Shown: positions 36,511 to 46,545, counted from the stretch's first letter. The stretch is 47,178 nt of DNA from Paenibacillus oenotherae (GCF_019443105.1 NZ_JAHZIJ010000031.1:1-47178); one strand, 5' to 3'. Made by a program: numbers and translations. Notes: generated by a model not told the origin, from the letters alone.

Positions 36511-39500
36511 ATGATGCCAACGCCGTCTCCGGCTCTAATCAATTTTCACCCTACGCTTGCCCATTGGTTCACACAAACTTTCGGTGCCCCCACAGATGTG
36601 CAGCTCCAAGCCTGGCGCTCTATTCTGTCTGGTCAGCACACTCTCATCGCAGCCCCGACCGGATCGGGCAAGACGCTTGCCGCCCTGCTTCCGTGCCTGA
36701 ATCGGGTAGCTATGGATAAATTGAATACAAACGGTGGCTGGAAACCCGGCGTCCGCGTTCTATATATTACGCCGCTCAAAGCGCTCAACAACGATATTCA
36801 GCATCATTTGACCGGATTTATGCAAGCTGTCGAAAATCTGCAGCATGCGGATGACTCCGCGGACAACGCTGCCGCCGGCTCCGCTTGGCCCGGCATTCGC
36901 ACAGCCGTCCGGACGGGTGACACCCCCGCGCACGAACGTGCCAGAATGATACGGAGGCCCCCGGATGTGCTTGTCACAACACCGGAATCACTCTATTTGC
37001 TGCTCACCTCGGATAAAGGACGCGGCATGCTTGAGACGGTGCAGACCGTCATCGTAGATGAGATTCACAATCTGGCACCGGACAAGCGAGGTGCTCATCT
37101 GTCTCTTACGCTGGAGCGCCTTGCTTCACTGTGCGGCGAGCCCGTGCAGCGGATCGGCGTCTCCGCCACACAGAAGCCGCTGGAGCGGGTAGCCCGCTTC
37201 CTCGGGGGCTGGGAGCCACCGTCCTCTTCACCTGCTGCAGAACGCGCTTCTGAACAGGAGTCGGAGGCGCACCTCCTTGGCTACGTTCCACGTCCGGTTA
37301 CGATTGTAGAGAGTGCGATGGAGAAAACCATTGCAGTCCGGGTCACCATGCCGGATATGAGCATGCTTGCGAACACGCGGGAAGCAGTATGGCTGCCGAT
37401 TATGGATCGTATTCTGCAGCTGATGAACGATAGCCGTTCCGTAATTATTTTCGTTGTAAGCCGCCGTCTGTGCGAACGGCTCGTCCTCCGCTTGAATGAT
37501 CATGTCGGGTATGAGATGGCCCGCGCGCATCACGGCAGCTTGTCCCGCGAGCGCCGCCTAGAGGTGGAGCATATGCTGAAGGCCGGAGAGCTGCGCTGCA
37601 TTGTCGCCACCTCCTCCCTTGAGCTTGGCATTGATGTCGGCCACATTGATCTGGTCATACAGATCGACTCGCCCAAGGAAGCGGCGGCGGGCATTCAGAG
37701 AATCGGGCGGGCAGGCCATGCTGTCGGTGATACAAGCATCGGCTACATTCTCGCCCGCAATCGGAGCGAGCTGCCCGAAACAGCTGTGTTGTGCCGCAAT
37801 ATCATTCAGCGGGATATCGAAGCCATCACGCTGCCGATGGAGCCGCTTGATGTATTGTCACAGCAAGTGACCGCAATCGTCGCCAGCGAGGATATTGAAG
37901 TGAGCAGCCTTCATGCGCTCCTGACGCGCAGTGAATGCTTCCGTCTCTTCCCCAGAGCAAGATTGGAAGCGGCCTTGAAGGTTCTTGCGGGCTTCTACCC
38001 CTTCGCCAGACCGCTGATTGACTGGGATCGCAGCGCCGTCAGCAGCAGCGAGGGGAACGGCGCACGCGGGAATCTGCTTCGCAAGAGAGCCAACACGGCG
38101 ATGGCTGCGATTACGGGTGCCGGGACGATTCCGCAGAGCTCGGCGTACCCGGTTCACCATGCGGAAAGCCGTATTCATCTGGGAGAGCTGGACGAAGAAT
38201 ATATTCAGGAGAGCCGTGTCGGTGATGTGTTTCAGCTCGGCACAACCTCCTGGATGATTAGCAGCATCGACAATGACCGGGTATATGTGAAGGATGCGCC
38301 CAACCGCTTCAGCGAAATTCCATTCTGGCGCAATGAGCCCGGCGGGCGCACCTATGAGCTGGGCATCCAGCTTGGCGCTTTTCTCCGCGAATTGTCAGAC
38401 AGGCTTCAGCTTGCAGCAGATTACGGACTTCCCTCTTCTGCAGCAGACAGGCTAGGGGCATCCCCTACTCCTAGGGATACCGATACGGAAGCGGCTGCAA
38501 GTAGACGCGAATGCGAGGAATCCGCCGCTGTATGGCTGGATATGGAGTACGGATTTGATCGAACTGCGGCAGAGGAGCTCATTGCGCTCATCTGCTCGCA
38601 GCATGCTGCGCTCGCTCTGCCGACAGACCGGCGCATCGTCATCGAGCATTACCGCGATCTGATGAATCAGACGCGGGTTATTATCCATAATCCGTTCGGC
38701 AAGCGGATCAATCGGACATGGCTGCTCGCCATAGAACGCCAGTTCGAACGGCTGCTGCCCTATAAACTGTATGGCAATGCCAAGGACAATGGCATTGAGC
38801 TTGTACTTCCGGAATGGGATGCTTCATGGTTGGAGATGCTCTGGCATATTACGCCGGACAGCCTTGAGCCGCTTCTCACAGAAGCGATTGCCGGATCGCC
38901 GCTGCTGGCCATTTCCTTCCGCCGGATTGCGGAGACCTCACTCCTTCTCTCACGCAGCTTCACGCGGACACCGATGTGGCAGAAGAGGCTACGCAGCGAG
39001 GAACTGCTCAAGCAGTCGCTTCCCTATGCGGAGCATTTTCCATACTTGCAAGAAGCAATGAGGGAATCTCTTCATCTATACCTGGATACCGGCAGCCTCA
39101 AGCGGCTGCTCGGGGATATTGCCGCCGGACATATTGACATCGTCATTCACGAAACGAATGCGCCCTCGCCGTTTGCCGTGCAATTTATTGCCGATTATGC
39201 TAACGCGCAGTTGTACGAAGGGGACGGGCTGAGCGAGACGACACAGCTGCAGCTTATGAATGTCAGTAGAGCTATGGCTGGAGAGCTGTTCGGAGAGCAT
39301 GCGCTCCAGCGTGTTGATCCTCTTATTGCTGCGGAGGAAGCAGCCCGTCTGGAGACCGGTGCCTTCATACCGGCTTCAGCAGATGACCTCTACACGCTTC
39401 TCAAGCGCCAGGGGGACAAGAGCAGCGCTGAATTATCCGCTGTCGCGGGTGAAGCGGCACTCCCGTGGCTGGATGAGCTGAAGGGCTCAGGGCGTATTAC

Positions 39501-41100
39501 CGCTTTGGCATTCGGCTCCGATAGCCGCTGGATATGCTCGGATGAGGAAGAGATGTATCGATTATTTCCGCTTAGCGATCGCGCGATCGCCTTCGTTGCG
39601 GGACGATACGCTGAGCATCGGCTGTCCTTCACCGAGCCGGAGCTGCGTGAACGCTACCCCGAGCTTGGAGCCGGAGAAGCCAGCCACATTGTCGATGTCC
39701 TGCTCGCACTGGATGCCATCGAGCAGGCGCCTTTCGCAGAAAGCGAGCAGGAACGCATCTGGACAGGCAGAGGCGTCGCCAAACGACTGGTCCGTTTGAC
39801 GATAGAGCAGGCCCGCAAGCGGGCCGAGCCGGTCCACCCTGTACGCTGGTGTGCGCACATGTCACTGCTTCAGCATGCCTTGTCCGGCACGCAGCTAAGC
39901 GGAATAGACGGCCTGCGGGATGTTATCGCAAGACTGCAGGGCTTCTTCCTTCCCGCCTCCCACTGGGAATCCATTCTATTCCCGGCAAGAGTGCTCGGCT
40001 ATCGCAAAGAAGATCTCGACCTTCTCTGCTCCTCGGGCGAGGTGGTCTGGATCGGACGCAAGGAGGATCATGAGAAGGAGGGCAAGATTGCATTCTTTCT
40101 CGCAGAATCCAAGCCGCTCTATGCTCCCTACGTCCAGCCGAAATCGGATGAAGCCTCCAGGCATCCGGCTCTGCTCGCACTGTTGCGAGAAGGCGGAGCC
40201 AGCTTTCTCACCCGCCTCAGCCGTGACTGTGGCAAAATACCATCAGAGCTGCTGGCCGACCTGATTGATCTGGTATGGGAGGGCCGCGTCTCCAACGACC
40301 AGTTCGCTCCGCTTCGGCTGCAGCTGCTTGCCAAGGGCAAAGGACTTGCCAAGACCGGCTCCGGGCAAGGCCGCTGGTACTGGACTGGCTCGCTTGCGGG
40401 CGGAGATGGAGACTCGGAAGACACGGCAAGCGGAGCTTCGGGAGAGCTCCAGCAGTCCGCTCTGCGCTGGACGCAGCATCTGCTTGAGAGCTGCGGCATT
40501 GTGACCAAGGATCTTGTCACCCAGCTGTCGCCATATGGCTGGGACGAGCTGACCCCTGTGCTGAGGCAGTATGAGCATTGGGGTATCGTCACACGCGGGC
40601 TGCTCATTCAGGGTGTGAACACGCTGCAATTCGCCAAGCGCGAGCTGCTGTCCGCCATACGGCAGCCATTCCCCGGGCAGGAATCCGACGCCATCACGGT
40701 CATATCTGCCATCGATCCCGCGAACCCCTTCGGACTGGCAGCGGATTGGCCATCTGTGAGAGGAGCTTCATTCAGCCGCAAGAGCGGCAACTTTCTCGTT
40801 CTCTATCAAGGCCGATGGCGCTACTGGCTGGAGAATAACGGCCGCAAAGTTGTCGAGCTCTCAGATGAACGGGGGGAGAGCAGCATCCATCATTTATCCG
40901 TCGCCGATGATGTTCCCGATCCTAAGCTGCTCAAGCAAATATTCCGGACGATCATGAGACAGCATGGCCTCAGCAAAATCAAAATCGAACGTTGGAACGG
41001 CGCCGATATTACCGATTCCAATGCGGCAGCCGCGCTTCGCGCCATCGGTGCCGAGCGTGACAACCGCACGCTTGTGCTATGGCCCAGCCAGCTTCAATAA
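36511..41100 (+). CDS. lhr: Lhr-type ATP-dependent helicase, long form
   Basis: The 1529-residue protein is a superfamily 2 DNA helicase of the Lhr family, the largest such enzyme in bacteria and involved in DNA repair. Motif I is AAPTGSGKTLAALLP, II VDEIHNLAPDKRG, III GVSATQKPLERVARFL, the RecA2 site has TSSLELGIDVGHIDLV, and VI IQRIGRAGHAVGD. A winged-helix and Lhr-core region follow, then a C-terminal extension of about 650 residues (from around residue 880) found in full-length Lhr, which in E. coli has been linked to uracil-DNA glycosylase activity. The ATG at 36511, seven bases after AAGGAG, was chosen over a further 18 codons. It stands alone. Long Lhr is patchy in Firmicutes. Confidence 0.9.
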   Translation: MMPTPSPALINFHPTLAHWFTQTFGAPTDVQLQAWRSILSGQHTLIAAPTGSGKTLAALLPCLNRVAMDKLNTNGGWKPGVRVLYITPLKALNNDIQHHLTGFMQAVENLQHADDSADNAAAGSAWPGIRTAVRTGDTPAHERARMIRRPPDVLVTTPESLYLLLTSDKGRGMLETVQTVIVDEIHNLAPDKRGAHLSLTLERLASLCGEPVQRIGVSATQKPLERVARFLGGWEPPSSSPAAERASEQESEAHLLGYVPRPVTIVESAMEKTIAVRVTMPDMSMLANTREAVWLPIMDRILQLMNDSRSVIIFVVSRRLCERLVLRLNDHVGYEMARAHHGSLSRERRLEVEHMLKAGELRCIVATSSLELGIDVGHIDLVIQIDSPKEAAAGIQRIGRAGHAVGDTSIGYILARNRSELPETAVLCRNIIQRDIEAITLPMEPLDVLSQQVTAIVASEDIEVSSLHALLTRSECFRLFPRARLEAALKVLAGFYPFARPLIDWDRSAVSSSEGNGARGNLLRKRANTAMAAITGAGTIPQSSAYPVHHAESRIHLGELDEEYIQESRVGDVFQLGTTSWMISSIDNDRVYVKDAPNRFSEIPFWRNEPGGRTYELGIQLGAFLRELSDRLQLAADYGLPSSAADRLGASPTPRDTDTEAAASRRECEESAAVWLDMEYGFDRTAAEELIALICSQHAALALPTDRRIVIEHYRDLMNQTRVIIHNPFGKRINRTWLLAIERQFERLLPYKLYGNAKDNGIELVLPEWDASWLEMLWHITPDSLEPLLTEAIAGSPLLAISFRRIAETSLLLSRSFTRTPMWQKRLRSEELLKQSLPYAEHFPYLQEAMRESLHLYLDTGSLKRLLGDIAAGHIDIVIHETNAPSPFAVQFIADYANAQLYEGDGLSETTQLQLMNVSRAMAGELFGEHALQRVDPLIAAEEAARLETGAFIPASADDLYTLLKRQGDKSSAELSAVAGEAALPWLDELKGSGRITALAFGSDSRWICSDEEEMYRLFPLSDRAIAFVAGRYAEHRLSFTEPELRERYPELGAGEASHIVDVLLALDAIEQAPFAESEQERIWTGRGVAKRLVRLTIEQARKRAEPVHPVRWCAHMSLLQHALSGTQLSGIDGLRDVIARLQGFFLPASHWESILFPARVLGYRKEDLDLLCSSGEVVWIGRKEDHEKEGKIAFFLAESKPLYAPYVQPKSDEASRHPALLALLREGGASFLTRLSRDCGKIPSELLADLIDLVWEGRVSNDQFAPLRLQLLAKGKGLAKTGSGQGRWYWTGSLAGGDGDSEDTASGASGELQQSALRWTQHLLESCGIVTKDLVTQLSPYGWDELTPVLRQYEHWGIVTRGLLIQGVNTLQFAKRELLSAIRQPFPGQESDAITVISAIDPANPFGLAADWPSVRGASFSRKSGNFLVLYQGRWRYWLENNGRKVVELSDERGESSIHHLSVADDVPDPKLLKQIFRTIMRQHGLSKIKIERWNGADITDSNAAAALRAIGAERDNRTLVLWPSQLQ

Positions 41101-41283
41101 GCGCGGCAAGCGTGTGAGCACGGCATCTTCTCAACATGGTAGCATGCAAAAAGGGACTTTCCGAAAAGTCCAATATCCAATGAGTTAGTCCCAAATGATG
41201 TGAAGGGATGCCTCCAAACCACTAAAAAGTGGAACTGGAAGCATCTTCATTGTATAGGGGGGACATAACAACCCCTCCTTGGT

Positions 41284-41503
41284 TCATGCTTGCCCACTGA
41301 GCAGGTTATGGGCAAACGAAAGCCACCCAACCTCGAAGCTGATTAGGGTAAGCCGCGAAGCAAGAAACGCCGGAATCCCTGGTTGTTCTTCTGAGCAAAC
41401 GAACTCTCGGGTTCGATCAACCGTCGAACCAAGAGCTTGTAGCCTTCCTGGCTCTTTAAGATTTCTCGCACCCGTTGCTTCTGACGAAGATAGATCAGGC
41501 ACA
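41284..41503 (-). pseudogene. C-terminal remnant of an IS1182-family transposase
   Basis: In one frame the minus strand encodes EILKSQEGYKLLVRRLIE, then NNQGFRRFLLRGLP and a stop; in a shifted frame it continues LISFEVGWLSFAHNLLSGQA to the natural stop. These are the two halves of the typical IS1182 transposase C-terminus (...GFRRFLLRGLEKV... ...W-LAFAHNLLK). A frameshift therefore splits it, and everything upstream of about 75 residues is gone. The element cannot move on its own. Confidence 0.75.
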
Positions 41504-41779
41504 CCTGAATCTCCCGATCTCCCTGCGCCTTGGTACAATCGCTTGTGAGCGGACAGTGGATCTACCCTCTTCCAGATTGCAGCAATTCTCTTCGCCGCCA
41601 TCTGTATCGGCTGGGAGGTTCCCCACAGTGTAGCCTTTCCCCTTCTCCAAGTGTTTTGAAGGCAGAGTGACGGAGTAAGAAGCTGCGAATGAGCATGCAT
41701 TTCGGCTACAAGACGCCTTTATGGTAAAATTCCTGCGATCATGCATGAATTTGAGGAAAAATCGGCCGTTAAGGGGAAT

Positions 41780-41821
41780 TGAAGGTGAAATGCCTGCACT
41801 CTGGCAGGCATTTCACCTTCA
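41780..41821. repeat. GAAATGCCTGC palindrome, longest copy
   Basis: TGAAGGTGAAATGCCTGC and GCAGGCATTTCACCTTCA are perfect complements over 18 bp with a 6-base loop (ACTCTG). Confidence 0.8.
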
Positions 41822-41942
41822 TGGGGCCAGAAACGAGCAAATAAATGCCATTTCGCGGGTTTCGCCTAATGGGAGCTGATATTTCCAAAACGGACTCTCA
41901 GCCCTTTTTGCATGTATGGAGCGATTATTTCGAGGCTGACGG

Positions 41943-44273
41943 TTATGGAGTTGTAATCGTCACACCGCTTAGTGTGCCGTTCAATGTTCCTGTAATCGGG
42001 TAGCCCGTCAAGACGCGGTTGTCCCCGTACAAGTTCAACGGATGGCTCGGGATGATAATTTCAACCGCAGTCGGAATATCAGCTGCAACGTAGATCTTCC
42101 CGATACTGCTGTCCGATGATGCATTATACCAGCCGTCCAGATCGCCAATCACGGCAATATTAATCGGATTCACATAAATTTCAGGGTTGGATTCCGAGCG
42201 TCTGAGCGGACCTGCAATAAAGCCCGCCCGTGTATCCATAAGCACCTCATCAGCAATGCTGTTGTAAGCAACGGCGCCAGCCAGCCTGTCATCGTCGCTG
42301 CCCACATCAGCGATAACCGTCACTGTGTCATCCTTCGTAACGACAGCGTCCTCCTCGATCCGCAGACCGCCTACCGTAAGGCTGTGAGGGACCGACGAGC
42401 GGAAATTGACCCAATATTCAATTTCCATAACAGCGCTTGTATCCACAATATCTGCTGTTAATTTAATCGCATCGATGCCATACTCACTCAACGCATCGAT
42501 GATATCGCTGAATGATGCGGCTGCTTTCTGAATGCGGATATCGAATAATTCTAATGCCTCGCCATTCACCGCCACCTTCATCGCGTTCGTTACAATCTCC
42601 GTACCGCCGACTGGTGTAAGATCCGCTTCCGAAGGCACGACATCGAACGAATATGTGGTGACCAGATGCGACTTGAGTGCAGCAGCATCCATTCCCGCTG
42701 GCACATAGACAATGTTTCCATCTACCTCGACATGAGGGTGCGTCCCTCTGGCATTCAGGTAATTCGCCGGGGCGGCTGTAATGGTAACCGCTGCTGACGG
42801 CGCGGAGAGCTGGCCGGAATGATCAACTGCATAGAGCTTGTAGGAGCTGCCAATGCTTGTGCCATCCGTAGACAGGGATACCGTCTCATTCGCCGCTGCT
42901 GCCGTAGCTTCACTATAGCTCTGAGCCTGCAGATCAGCCTCGCTGTTTATTACCGCTTCCGCCGGAACGAGGTACACTGTTCCTGCCTTGCTGATTGCTG
43001 CTGTAACAGGCGATCCTATCTCCACATAGCCGGTAGAATGGCTAAGAATAACGGGGTTACGCGATACTGTCACAGCATGCGCGGCCGATCTCGGCATTGA
43101 GCTAATCGTCTGGCCCGCTCTCTCCACATACACGCGAGGCGTAAATTCTTCATCGCCCAGAGCCGGGTTCAGGAAGAAGCTGCGGGCATCAATTGTGACG
43201 GCTGCATGCTCTGACGGGCCGATATTGTCATTGATCGCTTCGATATCCGATGCCGACAGCGTGTATGCAAGGTCCACGCCCGACTGCCCCAATATGACAT
43301 GAATCACATCACCCGCCGCATATTCGGCTGTATTGTACGGGTTCTTCTGCAGCGTCACAACAAACTGGGGATCAAAGGCTGAGAGCGGCTGATTCGGCCC
43401 TTGTATCGACTGGATCTCCGCCTCATTAATGATATTGTCCGCAATCATTGTTCCCGCTTTGGGGATGATGCTGACCGGCTGCGACAGCATGACAGGAGGG
43501 GTGTAGGTTGAAAGCAGCTGGATAAAATGATTGACCCCATTCTGCAGCTCCACTCCTGCAATATCGACCTCCCGCTGGGTGGCGCTGGCTTGATCCGCAA
43601 CAGCCTGCGCAGCAGCCATTTTCCCCGCTAATTCCTGTCGTGCCTCAGCTGTTCCTCTCGTGCTGTCGGTATATTGACGAGCCCACTCTATGGCATCCAT
43701 AAGCTCGTCCTTATTGACCTCGCCGAGATCCATTAAAGACAGCAAATAGCGGACATCCGCGCTATCAATGCCGGAAGCGCCCACGATGTTCCCGCCGGGG
43801 TGAGCCTGAAGATACTTCACTACGCTCTGAATGGTCGTTCCCGCGCCGCTGGGGTCCAGCGTCTGCTTGAGCGCCAGCTTCCCTTGCGGCGTAATCATTT
43901 TGAAGCCGTTAATTGTCGGATTATGAGCATGTCCGTCAACCGACCTCACAACTCCTTGATCAATATGAATATTGACACTATCCACACCGACCAGAGGCTT
44001 GTTCAAGAAAAGCACCACCTCGCTGCCGGAAGCAGTCGCCAGGGTTACAGAATAACCCGGAAGGTCTATTGAAAAGCCCGACTTGAGAAGCGGCACATAC
44101 TGATGCTCTGCTGTGAGCCGCTCGGGAAATGTCAGGATCATGTATTGTTCGCCTTTTGTGAAGGCTTTAACAGGCTTTAAAGCAGCACCTGCAGCGGCCA
44201 CACCTGCCGGAAAAGCAGAAAATGCACCTCCCAGCAGAAACAGGCATACTAATGCTATCGAAAGTTTGCGCAT
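41943..44273 (-). CDS. Large secreted protein of unknown function
   Basis: The 776-residue protein has a typical signal peptide (RKLSIALVCLFLLGGAF, cleavage near VAAAG-A), and the only cysteine I see in the whole protein is in that peptide. The first 110 residues resemble an Ig/SwmB-like beta domain (VNIHIDQGVVRSVDG). A helical, Gln/Ala-rich stretch (EARQELAGKMAAAQAVADQA) follows, then two or three beta-rich domains with Thr/Ser/Ala composition. No cell-wall anchor, S-layer domain or catalytic motif is seen. TTAGGAGGG precedes the ATG. Its stop codon is 28 bp from the IS relic, so 3' truncation is possible. The function is unknown. Confidence 0.75.
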   Translation of the reverse strand: MRKLSIALVCLFLLGGAFSAFPAGVAAAGAALKPVKAFTKGEQYMILTFPERLTAEHQYVPLLKSGFSIDLPGYSVTLATASGSEVVLFLNKPLVGVDSVNIHIDQGVVRSVDGHAHNPTINGFKMITPQGKLALKQTLDPSGAGTTIQSVVKYLQAHPGGNIVGASGIDSADVRYLLSLMDLGEVNKDELMDAIEWARQYTDSTRGTAEARQELAGKMAAAQAVADQASATQREVDIAGVELQNGVNHFIQLLSTYTPPVMLSQPVSIIPKAGTMIADNIINEAEIQSIQGPNQPLSAFDPQFVVTLQKNPYNTAEYAAGDVIHVILGQSGVDLAYTLSASDIEAINDNIGPSEHAAVTIDARSFFLNPALGDEEFTPRVYVERAGQTISSMPRSAAHAVTVSRNPVILSHSTGYVEIGSPVTAAISKAGTVYLVPAEAVINSEADLQAQSYSEATAAAANETVSLSTDGTSIGSSYKLYAVDHSGQLSAPSAAVTITAAPANYLNARGTHPHVEVDGNIVYVPAGMDAAALKSHLVTTYSFDVVPSEADLTPVGGTEIVTNAMKVAVNGEALELFDIRIQKAAASFSDIIDALSEYGIDAIKLTADIVDTSAVMEIEYWVNFRSSVPHSLTVGGLRIEEDAVVTKDDTVTVIADVGSDDDRLAGAVAYNSIADEVLMDTRAGFIAGPLRRSESNPEIYVNPINIAVIGDLDGWYNASSDSSIGKIYVAADIPTAVEIIIPSHPLNLYGDNRVLTGYPITGTLNGTLSGVTITTP

Positions 44274-44365
44274 CCAATAACCCTCCTAATAATGCTCTAT
44301 TCATCTAGATTTTATCATAGAAGAATTTGGGCAGCTATTGCTATTTGCTAGAATACCGATGTTTT

Positions 44366-44372
44366 TGTCGAA
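44366..44372 (+). promoter_or_regulatory. Spo0A-box-like site TGTCGAA
   Basis: TTTTTGTCGAATTGG contains the Spo0A core TGNCGAA, 93 bp upstream of the secreted-protein gene and just past the terminator of the GGDEF-EAL gene. The flanks resemble the site at 30052. Confidence 0.35.
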
Positions 44373-44383
44373 TTGGCTCACAC

Positions 44384-44417
44384 AACAAAGGACCCCCGCT
44401 TTATAAAGCGAAAGTCC
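44384..44417 (-). terminator. Terminator after the GGDEF-EAL gene
   Basis: Minus-strand GGAC...CGCTTTATAAAGCG...GTCC contains a perfect 14-base palindrome with an outer 4-bp helix, followed by a modest T-rich tail (TTTGTTG). Confidence 0.6.
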
Positions 44418-44441
44418 CCTATTGCAATCTGCCGCACCCTG

Positions 44442-46472
44442 CTACGAGATGCTTTTGCTCACATTGCCGCCCTTCGAGAGCAGCCATGATTCCAGAGCGT
44501 CTACATCCATCGGCTTGCCGTAATAATAGCCCTGCATCATGCGGCAGCCCCGCGATTGCAGAAATCCGATCTGCTCCTCCGTCTCGACGCCTTCGGCAAC
44601 AACTTCAAGCTTCAGATGCGCTGCAATGGCAATAATCGTGCTGATGATCGCTTGCTTGGACGGCTGAGCGCTCTGGCGAATGAACATCTGATCAATTTTG
44701 AGCGCATCGATCGGTATCTCGTCCAGATTGCCGAGCGAAGAATATCCCGTGCCAAAATCATCCATAGACACTCTTACCCCAAGGCCCTTGAGATGCTGCA
44801 GCTGCCGGATCGTATCCTGTACATCATACATGGCGATAGATTCCGTGATCTCCAGCTCCAGATCACCGGGCTCAATACCTGATTCCATCAGCGCCTCTTC
44901 AACCATTTCGCACAGCATGCTGCTCTCAAACACACGAATGGACATATTAACAGACACACAGACGTGGACAAGATCCCTCTGCTGCCAGCTCCGGTTCTGT
45001 CTGCACACCTCGATCAGCACCCATCTTGTAATGGACACAATCAGTCCGGTTTCTTCAGCAATAGGGATAAATTCAGCAGGCGACACCATTCCGAGCCGCG
45101 GGTGTTCCCAGCGGAGCAAAGCCTCCATTCCTGAGATGCAGTTGCGCTCGGCATCCCACTTGGGCTGATAGTATATGCGCAGCTCCTTGTTCGCCAGCGC
45201 CTTGCGCAGATCCCGCTCCAGCTCCAGCTTGCGCACATGCATCCGGTCTGTCTCCTCATCGAACAGCTGAAACTGGTTCTTGCCGGCAGTCTTCGCACGA
45301 TACATCGCTACATCCGCTGCCTTCAACAGCGCTGTCCGGTTGTGCCCATGCTCCGGGGCCAAGCTGATACCGATGCTTGTCGTCATATAAATTTCATTGC
45401 CGAGAACGGAATACGGCCGCTTGATGATGGTCACCAGTTCATTCGCAAGCCTGATCGCCTCCTGCTTCGTCCCGCTGCTGGACACAACAAGAAATTCGTC
45501 GCCGCCAAGCCTGAATACCGTTTGATCACCCGATATCGCCCGGCCAAGCCGCTCGGCAACCTCCTTAATGAAGAGATCTCCTGCGTCATGTCCAAGCGTA
45601 TCGTTAATCGTCTTGAAGCGATCCAGGTCAATGAACAGCAGAAATCCGCTTGCGTTCCCGGAGAAGGAATCCTCGAAATAGCGCGCCAACTGGTTCCGGT
45701 TAGGCATTCCTGTCAGCGAATCATGATAAGCCATCCGCTCCAGCACGTTCCGGTCGAAGAACATCGCGCCGAAGGTGACGACAAGCACGAAAAAGATGGC
45801 AAGCGCCACCCCGACAAGCAAAAAGGATTGCGGCGCAACGAATCCCGCCTCCTTATAGTGGGCAGGTGCCAGCACAAATCTGGATGCTCGCATTCCGGTA
45901 TAGTGCATGCCGCAAATTCCAAGCGCCATCACGATTGCGCTCATCAGCTTCCACTTGCTGTACCCTTCCACCCTGCGAAACTTGCGGAAGAGAAAGAGAG
46001 CCGCATAGGAGGCTGCAAGTGAAACAACGACAGACAAGCCTACGAATAGCGGATCATAGGCGAGAATAATCGGTTTATTGATCGCGGCCATACCAATATA
46101 GTGCATGGCAACGACACCGCTTCCCATGAACAAGCCCGCTTGAAGCAGCTTTTTCATTCCCGCATCGGGGGCTGCAGTTCCGCGAAACGCAAAATACGAG
46201 GCAATGATGCCCGCAGCCAGGGAGAGCAGTGTAATATAAACGTTGTAGTGAACCTCTGCTTCTACATGAAACGCCAGCATACCGATAAAATGCATCGACC
46301 AAATGCCTGCCCCCATTACACAGGAGCCGGCAATCAACCACACGGTGTAGCTGAGTCCTTTAGCTCTGGCAATCTTGCCCGCCAAGCCAAGCGCCGAATA
46401 AGAAGCTGCAACAGCAATCAAAAAAGATAATAATACAATCGGGCTGTCATACTGCCCGTGAAGATGATTCAT
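44442..46472 (-). CDS. MHYT-GGDEF-EAL cyclic-di-GMP enzyme
   Basis: The 676-residue membrane protein begins with an MHYT sensor of seven membrane helices, with the diagnostic MHFIGM, MHYIGM and MHYTGM motifs (proposed to bind copper or sense oxygen, CO or NO). A diguanylate cyclase domain follows with intact RLGGDEF, then a phosphodiesterase domain with EALLRW, ELEITES, SMDDFGTGYSS, LKIDQMFI and VAEGVETEEQ. All key residues of both domains are present, so it could make or break c-di-GMP. AGAAGG precedes the ATG. A tandem Spo0A-box site lies upstream. It is next to a secreted protein of unknown role. Confidence 0.93.
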   Translation of the reverse strand: MNHLHGQYDSPIVLLSFLIAVAASYSALGLAGKIARAKGLSYTVWLIAGSCVMGAGIWSMHFIGMLAFHVEAEVHYNVYITLLSLAAGIIASYFAFRGTAAPDAGMKKLLQAGLFMGSGVVAMHYIGMAAINKPIILAYDPLFVGLSVVVSLAASYAALFLFRKFRRVEGYSKWKLMSAIVMALGICGMHYTGMRASRFVLAPAHYKEAGFVAPQSFLLVGVALAIFFVLVVTFGAMFFDRNVLERMAYHDSLTGMPNRNQLARYFEDSFSGNASGFLLFIDLDRFKTINDTLGHDAGDLFIKEVAERLGRAISGDQTVFRLGGDEFLVVSSSGTKQEAIRLANELVTIIKRPYSVLGNEIYMTTSIGISLAPEHGHNRTALLKAADVAMYRAKTAGKNQFQLFDEETDRMHVRKLELERDLRKALANKELRIYYQPKWDAERNCISGMEALLRWEHPRLGMVSPAEFIPIAEETGLIVSITRWVLIEVCRQNRSWQQRDLVHVCVSVNMSIRVFESSMLCEMVEEALMESGIEPGDLELEITESIAMYDVQDTIRQLQHLKGLGVRVSMDDFGTGYSSLGNLDEIPIDALKIDQMFIRQSAQPSKQAIISTIIAIAAHLKLEVVAEGVETEEQIGFLQSRGCRMMQGYYYGKPMDVDALESWLLSKGGNVSKSIS

Positions 46473-46545
46473 GCTGTATACCTTCTTTGCATTGATGGAT
46501 TGTCTTCCCCATTATAAGTCAATAACAGTTCCAATAGAAGAACAA

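Larger units (their letters stand above)
41143..41914. mobile_element. IS1182-like relic with transposase remnant (copy 3, inverted)
   Basis: Ends CATGCAAAAAGGG (41143-41155) and CCCTTTTTGCATG (41902-41914) are exact inverted complements. On the minus strand the left half aligns with copy 2 (hairpin, GAACCTCCCAGCCGAT block), then comes the end of a transposase gene, then the GATGCTTCC...GGAGGCATC hairpin and the right end. It fills the 842-bp gap between lhr and the secreted-protein gene, and is in opposite orientation to copies 1 and 2. Confidence 0.65.
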
